The translations under genes and the position numbers were made by a program. The notes below the pieces were generated by a model, which worked only from the letters and a program-made list of their open reading frames with translations, was not told where the DNA came from and searched no databases. Positions 58,250 through 64,000 of a stretch of DNA of 64,000 nt are shown in pieces; position 1 is the first letter of the stretch, and the number at the start of each line of letters is the position of its first letter. Source of the stretch: Hymenoscyphus infarciens (taxonomy: Eukaryota > Ascomycota > Leotiomycetes > Helotiales > Helotiaceae); the NCBI GenBank assembly GCA_001414345.1, contig LLCB01000069.1, positions 124,001 to 188,000 of the forward strand. The letters run 5' to 3'.

Positions 58250-59607
58250 ATGTCATTTCGCAAAAGAGGAATCGTTGTTCCTCCAGCTGGACCTGGAGTG
58301 CGCACACCTAATCCGCTAGCAGGTCCGAATTCCAATCCAACATCTACTCCAACATCTACTCCAACATCTACTCCAACATCTACTCCAACAATCCCCAAGC
58401 AAACTCAACCCCCACCAGGCACGCGCCCCTCACCCCTCGATGGAAGACTCACAACCTCGACCGGTACACGCTCACTCGATACTTTACTCGCAGGTCACTC
58501 CGGTCTTGCACTTGGCACATCATTATTGATTGAAGAAAGTGGGACAACAGACTTTGCAGGTTCTCTACTGAAATATTACGTCGCTGAAGGAGTGGTGCAA
58601 AAACATACTATCCATGTATTGGGCATACCAGAGGGATGGGGAAGAGAACTTCCTGGACTTGGATCGGGAGATGATGGCAGTAAGGGGAAGAAGGTCAAGG
58701 TGGATGAGGAGAAGATGAAGATTGCATGGCGATACGAGAGATTGGGAGAATTTGGGGCTACAATTGGTGGAGGCGCAAGAGGTGGGTGGTCCTTCTTTGA
58801 TTTTGTACATACTAGAAAAATATATCCATTATCAGAAACTGATTGCGTTGACTAACAGAGAGAACTGTCCCACAATCAACACCAACCTCCAATTCCGAGC
58901 CTTCAGCAATATTCTGCCACGATTTCGACCTCAGCAAACGATTGATCCTTCCCTCGCCCTCGAACATGCACTTCATCCCCCTCTCGACACAACCAGATCT
59001 CAATTTCAAAGACCCAGATCCCAATATATCCCCCTTCACAAAATTCATCCATCACATAACCACACAACTCTCGAACGGCCCACCATCAACAATCCACCGA
59101 ATCGCAATCCCCAACCTCCTCTCCCCCGCCCTCTACCCCCCACAAACCTCCTCTCCAACACACATCCTTCAATTCCTCCACTCTCTCCGCGCCCTCCTCC
59201 GAAACCACGCCAACCAACTCACAGCCCTCATCTCCCTCCCCATAACCCTCTACCCCCGCTCCACTGGTCTAACCCGATGGATCGAACTTCTCTCCGATGG
59301 AGTGGTAGAACTTGCGCCTTTCCCAACATCGGCTATTGCTGCAAAACCTCCGGGTGCGTCAACGGTTCATGAGGAGCCGCCACAGGGAATGGTTCATGTG
59401 TTGAGGTTGCCGGTTTTCCATGAGAAGGGAGGGGGAGGCGGGGAGGGCGTGGGCGATGATCTTTCTTTTACGCTTAGTCGGAGGAGGGGGATGGTGATTA
59501 AGCCGTTTAGTTTGCCGCCTGTTGAGGGGAATAATGAGGCTCAACAGGGAGGGTTGGAGGGTGATAAGGGGGGGAAGAAGGTTATGAAGGCTGATATTGA
59601 GTTTTGA
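58250..59607 (+). CDS. ELP4: Elongator complex subunit Elp4 (PAXNEB family)
   Basis: Part of the Elp4-Elp5-Elp6 RecA-like hexamer of Elongator, which modifies wobble uridines of tRNAs in the cytoplasm. Exon 1 is 58250-58781 and exon 2 58859-59607, giving 426 aa; the 77-bp intron has an ACTAAC branch just before the acceptor. Family features are the N-terminal MSFRKRGIVVP, then GTRSLDTLLAGHSGLALGTS with LLIEE (degenerate ATPase core), FAGSLLKYYVAEGVVQ and IAWRYERL. After the intron come FCHDFDLSKRL, LRALLRNHANQLTALISLP, and the tail FTLSRRRGMVIKPFSLPPVE. A 12-bp minisatellite encodes a TSTP repeat near residue 30. An in-frame ATG at 58148 exists but lies in the divergent promoter. Confidence 0.94.
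58336..58390 (+). repeat. 12-bp coding minisatellite in ELP4
   Basis: ACATCTACTCCA repeats four to five times without a mismatch, encoding Thr-Ser-Thr-Pro units in a disordered N-terminal part. Perfect copies suggest recent expansion or contraction. Confidence 0.92.
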
Positions 59608-59711
59608 ACCCCCTTTAAAACGCCATCTCATATCTTCGGGTTTTTGATCTTTGGTTCTTGGTTTGGGAGGGTGACGTGAGATTTGTAAATAACCCCGGAG
59701 AGGTGATTAGG

Positions 59712-60016
59712 CTAAGAGCGATGAGAAGAAATTGAGCTTCGGGGACTATCTCCCAGCATATCGTCCATTTCTATTTGGTTCCAGGTTCCTTGGCCGGAGG
59801 AGGTGATGGTTCGCATGTAATTCCTGTCGAAACGGAGACGTGCGTTGTCTCCTAGGCAGGAGGAGAATATCAACCATGCTGAGAGTTTGTTAGTCGTGAA
59901 CTTGTGAAACTTAGGAGCTTGTGGACTTGTGGACTTGTGGAGGAGTAAAGTCACATGCCTATGAACAGAACCAAGGGGACGCAAATTAGAAGGGCGAGGA
60001 GGAGTAGGGAGGCCAT
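59712..60016 (-). CDS. Small 74-aa single-pass membrane protein with apparent GC-AG intron
   Basis: I do not recognise the family by name. Exon 1 (59959-60016) encodes a hydrophobic N-terminus, MASLLLLALLICVPLVLFI. Exon 2 (59712-59878) continues AWLIFSSCLGDNARLRFDRN, then YMRTITSSGQGTW and a short acidic/Ser-rich tail. The exons join in frame only if the 80-bp intron uses a GC donor (G|GCATGT) with a normal CAG acceptor. Unspliced, the frame stops after 21 codons. The segment at about residues 3-26 would be a signal anchor or signal peptide. The clean splice, compact size and composition support a real gene. It is convergent with ELP4, about 100 bp apart. Confidence 0.66.
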
Positions 60017-61260
60017 GGTGAACAAATTAATTATTATTCGACTTTGAATAGTGTGACTTTATTGGTTTTGATTGAGAAGGGTTTTTGATATTGAAGGTTG
60101 AGGGAGCTTTGGTGCGACTTTTTTTCCATCTTCTAGACTTTTGGATGTCCTTGACTTCGAGTCCATCTACTGCTATCTACAATTCAAGATTCGTCCTTTG
60201 ACTTTGAGCAACTGTATCTGGTTATCTAGTTGTTTGTTTTCGTTTATTTTTCGTTCAATGGTGTGCCTGAGAGAAGGCAAGCAGAATGACAAGTTGACGA
60301 CCACGGAGAAGAATCAAGTCAATTCTTGTCTGAAGGCGTGTATGTTGTCAGATCGGGTTGAACTATCGTGCTCAAAGTCCTCAGGCTTGCGTCCGTTGAA
60401 CTCTTGATGGTCTCAAGTCCGTTGGCACCACTGGAATTGGGGAAGCAAGTGCTCCTCCCATCTCATGCTAGGCAGCTCACTTTTCGAAAACTCGGTTTGT
60501 GTTTCCGAGTCGCCAATTCATCATCGGTCAGCTTTCTTTGTTGTAAATTGTTATTCTTGTCTTCTCGGAGCGACGTTTTTGGGGTTTGTATTGATGGCTT
60601 TTTTATGGAGGAAAGTGACTCTCTTTTACATTTTCCAAGGAGCGAAATTATAGACACGATCTTTTACCTTCTTGTAAATTGATTCGCGTGAATTCTTTTT
60701 CCTAAACATCTAGGCGGTCAAACATTTCTTTGGATCTCGTAGCTTCGTTCCCCAAAAGCTATTCCCCGATATTGTTCAGGAAAACTTTATTTTCTTGAGA
60801 TATATCAAACGAAAATAAAGAAATATTCCCAACCCAGTCTCTTGACTTCTTCACTTAAGATTGAATTATTCAATTCTTGTTCGAGCATTGCATCTAGACC
60901 CGGACTGTATCCCACCGAGTGTTAGGTGCTGAATAGTCTCTCTTCTTTCCCTCCCTCCTCCGGCCACGGGATATTGATGAAAGAAAAGCTTATTACCAAA
61001 AGCAGAAAGCAATTCAAAATCACACACTTCTTCTGTACAACAAAGACAACCTGGTCAACCAGAAACAGAACACAACCCCAATCCTTACCTTCCAATCTGC
61101 ACAACAAAGACAATTCAAGCAACAAAGACAATTCAAGCAACAAAGACACGTATCCCAAATCTGAAATCAAAAAATAATATACTTTCGAAAAATAAACAGA
61201 CCACGATTCGCACGACTACCAACATATTAGCAAGCGCAATAGCTACCCACGACTGACAAA
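60017..61260. other. Intergenic and probable promoter/leader of the multi-SAP gene
   Basis: About 1.2 kb with T-rich sequence and several short frames on both strands (for example 60141-60407 and 60368-60682 plus). None shows a conserved motif. A 19-base direct repeat lies at about 61107-61146 (ACAAAGACAATTCAAGCA, two and a half copies). AC-rich sequence just before 61261 resembles a fungal 5' leader. Confidence 0.5.
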
Positions 61261-64000
61261 ATGAATACGGGAGGAAGAGGGGGTAGAGGTGGTGGACAAC
61301 CACCCAAAGTAATAGTGCCTCCGAAAGGTGGTTTCATTTCTTTGACACTCGACAAGCTCAGAGAAATTTGCAAAGAACATAACATCACTGGTTACTCCAT
61401 GAACAAGGATGAACTCGTGGAGAAGTTGGAGACTATAGCAACTTCTCGCTATAATGGCATGAATAAAGAACAGCTGAAGGCCGCACTCAGAATACGTGAG
61501 CTTCATGTTTCAGGCAATAGACCTGACCTCCTACAGCGATTATTGGACGATATACAAGAGGAAGAAGCAGGACTGCTCAAGTACCGCAGTCTTGACAGCA
61601 GTGATCTGAAGGCACTTTCGAGAGAGCGTGGTCTCCCTACAACTGGCACCAAACAGGTGCTGATGAAACGCCTAATTGATGACGACAAGGCAAAAGAAGC
61701 TACATCTGCCGCCCAAGGACAAAAACAGGGTGGAGGGAGCCAACCTACTTTAGGTGGACAACCTACTTCAGGTATGAGGCAACCTACCCAACCTGGAAGG
61801 GCTATTACTGGGAGCCCAGCTACTTCAGGTATGAGGCAACCTACCCAACCTGGAAGGGCTATTACTGGGAGCCCAGCTACTTCAGGTATGAGGCAACCTA
61901 CTTCAGGTATGAGGCAACCTACTTCAGGTATGAGGCAACCTACCCAACCTGGAAGGGCTATTACTGGGAGCCAACCTACTTCGGGTATGAGGCAACCTAC
62001 CCAACCTGGAAGGGCTATTACTGGGAGCCAAGCTACCTCGGGTGTGAGGCAACCTGCCCAACCTGGGAAGGTTATTACTAGGAGCCGACCTACTTCAGGT
62101 GGAAGACCAAATCCGGATCCAGATCCAGATCCAGATCCAGAATCAGATTCAGACACAGAAGCTGCAGACAATTGGTATGCAAGCCTCAGCACCGAGCGTT
62201 TAATAGAAGAATGCCAAAGAAGGGGGATCGGCTTTCAAGGAAGAAAAAAAAAGTTTCTCATACATTTAATACTACAAGACATACATGACAAGGGAGGGGC
62301 TAAATGGCCAAGAAATCAACACAAAAAACGAAAAAGACAAGAATCTGATAAGAGTTGGGATAATATGAGTACTATCGGAATGAAACTTAGGTTAAAAGAA
62401 GTAGGCCTCGACCGAGAGGACACTAGGGAAGAATTGACCGATAATCTAATGTCTCATCGAGTTAGGACCACGGTAAATGATGGTTTGGATTGGCAAAGAT
62501 ATTCTAGATATTCTGATGGGGATCTGCGGTCGGAATGCCACAGGCGTGGTCTTCCTACTTTTGGGTCAAGGGTAGCCCTCATAAGAGCGATAGTACAACT
62601 AAGACGTGTGAATGGAGAGTTCGAGGAAGAAAGGCCACGGGAAAGGACTCAAAATGGAAGACAACCGTGGACTCGCACTTCTGGAAACCAAACGACTACC
62701 CAAGCTGCGAGTAGCAGAGCTAGAAACCAACCCATTACCCAAGCTGCGAGCAGCAGAGCTGGAAACCAACCCATTACCCAAGCTGCGAGTAGCAGAGCTA
62801 GAAACCAACCCATTACCCAAGCTGCGAGTAGCAGAGCTAGAAACCAACCCATTACCCAAGCTGCGAGTAGCAGAGCTGGAAACCAACCCAGCAAAGCGGG
62901 AAGCCAAAACACTAAAGGTGGAAACCCCCCCCAAGAACCAATAGTTATTCCTTCGGATTCAGATGAAAATATTGAAACTGGAAATCCCACCCAAGAACAG
63001 GCAGATGAAAAGTGGGAATACGATTCAGAGAATGGAGGGACCGAGTATGAGGTTAGACAAAGATACACGGGAATGTCTGACACACAACTGGAGAATCAAT
63101 GCATCATGAGTAAACTCGATGTTCGTAATGGAAGCCGCGAATGGCTCATAAAGCAACTGCTGGACTACAAATTTAGAAAGAAGACTGGAAAACTCCCCAG
63201 ATATGTTGATGGTCCCGATACAGACGATGAACTCGTTGGACCAATATCACCACTCCAAGTAATAGTGGATGGTTCCCTTTCAGATAGTAGAGCGGAGACT
63301 TTGGGAGAGGCTTCAAAAAAATATAAGACGTGGGGTCAAATAGAACTACTGAGAGAATGCAAAAAACGTAATATTAGCGCTACTAGCAAAACGGAAAGGA
63401 CCAAGCTCGAGTCCGAGATATTATGGCATCAGTTGAAAAATGGGGAGTTTAAAGGGACAAAAGAAAGGGTACAGAAAAAAGCTTTAGTTTGGGGTAAACT
63501 GGGTATTGCCGAGCTTAAAAGTAAACTAGGAACTAGGCACATCGATCAATCGGGCAACAAGAATGAACTGATCGTTCGCCTGGAAAATATTTATTTGAGT
63601 GGACCAAAAGGAAGCGAATTTATTACTGACGAAATGACCGATGATGAAATCAGGAAAGCGCTTGATGAAAGATGGGAAAAGACTAGTGGTAGACCTGAGG
63701 AGATCAGAGAGCGTCTTAAAAACTGTGAATGGACTTCAGAAAATCCAAAACCCAAGGCAAAAACGCTTCCAGATGGCACAGTCAGATACATGTATAGAAG
63801 AGAACAACCTCAATTGGAAGTCAATACTTACGATGTTGAAGGATTTGAATGGATATATTCCCCGGATAAACGTACTGATATTCATGATATGTGGACTCCG
63901 AGATATTATCTTCGAAGCTTAGGTGTTCCCACACCTACCAAATCCCCCAAAAGAGCACCACCACCCCCAATAGAGACAGGGCCAGGACCACCGGGCTGGC
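61261..64000 (+). CDS. Very long protein with about ten SAP-like repeats, 3' end beyond window
   Basis: One frame stays open from the ATG at 61261 to the window end, 913 codons without a stop or intron. SAP motifs are about 35-residue helix-loop-helix DNA-binding units. I see about ten SAP-like units at residues 25-60, 64-100, 108-143, 306-342, 366-400, 417-453, 602-638, 688-725, 741-778 and 788-822. The best are LKALSRERGLPTTGTKQVLM (unit 3), LKAALRIRELHVSGNRPDLL (unit 2) and LRSECHRRGLPTFGSRVALI (unit 6). Two tandem-repeat linkers lie at residues 160-280 and 475-545, with a Gly/Arg-rich start, a DPDP acidic patch at about 285-297 and a Pro-rich end. DNA or chromatin binding is the natural inference from SAP folds. 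The whole architecture is not one I know. Confidence 0.82.
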   Translation, partial: MNTGGRGGRGGGQPPKVIVPPKGGFISLTLDKLREICKEHNITGYSMNKDELVEKLETIATSRYNGMNKEQLKAALRIRELHVSGNRPDLLQRLLDDIQEEEAGLLKYRSLDSSDLKALSRERGLPTTGTKQVLMKRLIDDDKAKEATSAAQGQKQGGGSQPTLGGQPTSGMRQPTQPGRAITGSPATSGMRQPTQPGRAITGSPATSGMRQPTSGMRQPTSGMRQPTQPGRAITGSQPTSGMRQPTQPGRAITGSQATSGVRQPAQPGKVITRSRPTSGGRPNPDPDPDPDPESDSDTEAADNWYASLSTERLIEECQRRGIGFQGRKKKFLIHLILQDIHDKGGAKWPRNQHKKRKRQESDKSWDNMSTIGMKLRLKEVGLDREDTREELTDNLMSHRVRTTVNDGLDWQRYSRYSDGDLRSECHRRGLPTFGSRVALIRAIVQLRRVNGEFEEERPRERTQNGRQPWTRTSGNQTTTQAASSRARNQPITQAASSRAGNQPITQAASSRARNQPITQAASSRARNQPITQAASSRAGNQPSKAGSQNTKGGNPPQEPIVIPSDSDENIETGNPTQEQADEKWEYDSENGGTEYEVRQRYTGMSDTQLENQCIMSKLDVRNGSREWLIKQLLDYKFRKKTGKLPRYVDGPDTDDELVGPISPLQVIVDGSLSDSRAETLGEASKKYKTWGQIELLRECKKRNISATSKTERTKLESEILWHQLKNGEFKGTKERVQKKALVWGKLGIAELKSKLGTRHIDQSGNKNELIVRLENIYLSGPKGSEFITDEMTDDEIRKALDERWEKTSGRPEEIRERLKNCEWTSENPKPKAKTLPDGTVRYMYRREQPQLEVNTYDVEGFEWIYSPDKRTDIHDMWTPRYYLRSLGVPTPTKSPKRAPPPPIETGPGPPGW
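61755..62100 (+). repeat. Coding minisatellite 1 of the multi-SAP gene (21/57-bp units)
   Basis: A 57-bp unit encodes TSGMRQPTQPGRAITGSPA, and a 21-bp subunit encodes TSGMRQP. They occur in mixed order about seven times, with few differences. It separates SAP-like unit 3 from unit 4. Confidence 0.92.
62697..62890 (+). repeat. Coding minisatellite 2 of the multi-SAP gene (39-bp unit)
   Basis: Five copies of a 39-bp unit encoding QAASSRARNQPIT or a Gly variant, nearly identical. It separates SAP-like units 6 and 7. Unmutated despite being repetitive, probably because each copy is far below the length usually needed for RIP. Confidence 0.93.

Noticed and set aside
61503..62192. 229-codon minus-strand frame with repeated GLPVIALPGWVGCLIPEV units
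   Set aside because: It is the antisense shadow of the coding minisatellite of the multi-SAP gene; periodic repeats keep other frames open.
62599..63083. Minus-strand frames with SSATRSLGNGLV or ALLLAAWVMGWF repeats, and a plus-strand frame with LETNPLPKLRVAE repeats
   Set aside because: All are shadows of the 39-bp minisatellite in other frames of the multi-SAP gene.
1..64000. tRNA or rRNA genes
   Set aside because: I looked for tRNA-like arms and rRNA words and saw none that I could support; a tRNAscan-SE/Infernal run would be decisive.

Overview
The window is nuclear DNA from a filamentous ascomycete, most likely a leotiomycete of the Botrytis/Sclerotinia/Monilinia type. This placement is by inference, from gene content, short 45-80 bp introns with CTAAC-type branch sites, and very strong RIP-like (repeat-induced point mutation) decay of repeats. 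It alternates between gene-rich segments of ordinary composition and AT-rich blocks in which CA/TG dinucleotides are almost gone.

Region 1 (1-12.1 kb) holds six genes. These are uridine kinase (URK1, minus, 3' end cut off by the window), the GID8 ubiquitin-ligase subunit (plus), an external mitochondrial NADH dehydrogenase with an EF-hand (NDE1, plus), an unrecognised 360-aa coiled-coil protein (plus), a NECAP-family endocytosis protein (minus), and the eIF2B alpha subunit (GCN3, plus). A 680-bp element with long terminal inverted repeats sits at 6.3-7.0 kb inside a small AT-rich gap. Region 2 (12.3-24.8 kb) is a RIP-degraded transposon graveyard. It contains two LTR elements without visible pol, and a full-length Ty1/Copia nested inside a hAT-like miniature element that itself lies in the edge of a satellite. 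Region 3 (24.8-31.2 kb) is an island with one clear gene, the Golgi apyrase YND1 (minus), and about 3 kb with no recognisable gene. Region 4 (31.2-54.3 kb) is a tandem satellite of about 173-bp monomers, roughly 35 copies in all. It is split by a LINE, a solo LTR, an LTR element, a Copia derivative that itself carries a 3-kb insertion, a truncated LTR and a mariner-like remnant. The satellite edge also occurs in inverted orientation at 17.6-24.8 kb, so the YND1 island is flanked by inverted repeats. Region 5 (54.3-64 kb) returns to genes: Hikeshi/OPI10 (minus), a DUF4743-Nudix hydrolase (plus), RPB8 (minus), ELP4 (plus), a 74-aa membrane protein with an apparent GC-AG intron (minus), and the start of a very long protein built from about ten SAP-like repeats (plus, open at the window end).

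The recognisable genes are unrelated housekeeping functions (pyrimidine salvage, proteasomal regulation, respiration, endocytosis, translation initiation, Golgi glycosylation, nuclear import, transcription, tRNA modification). Several are arranged as divergent pairs sharing 300-650 bp of promoter. The least ordinary items are the multi-SAP protein, the satellite array with its nested insertions, and the inverted arms around YND1. All exon structures were read by eye from GT-AG sites, branch sites and protein-family continuity.
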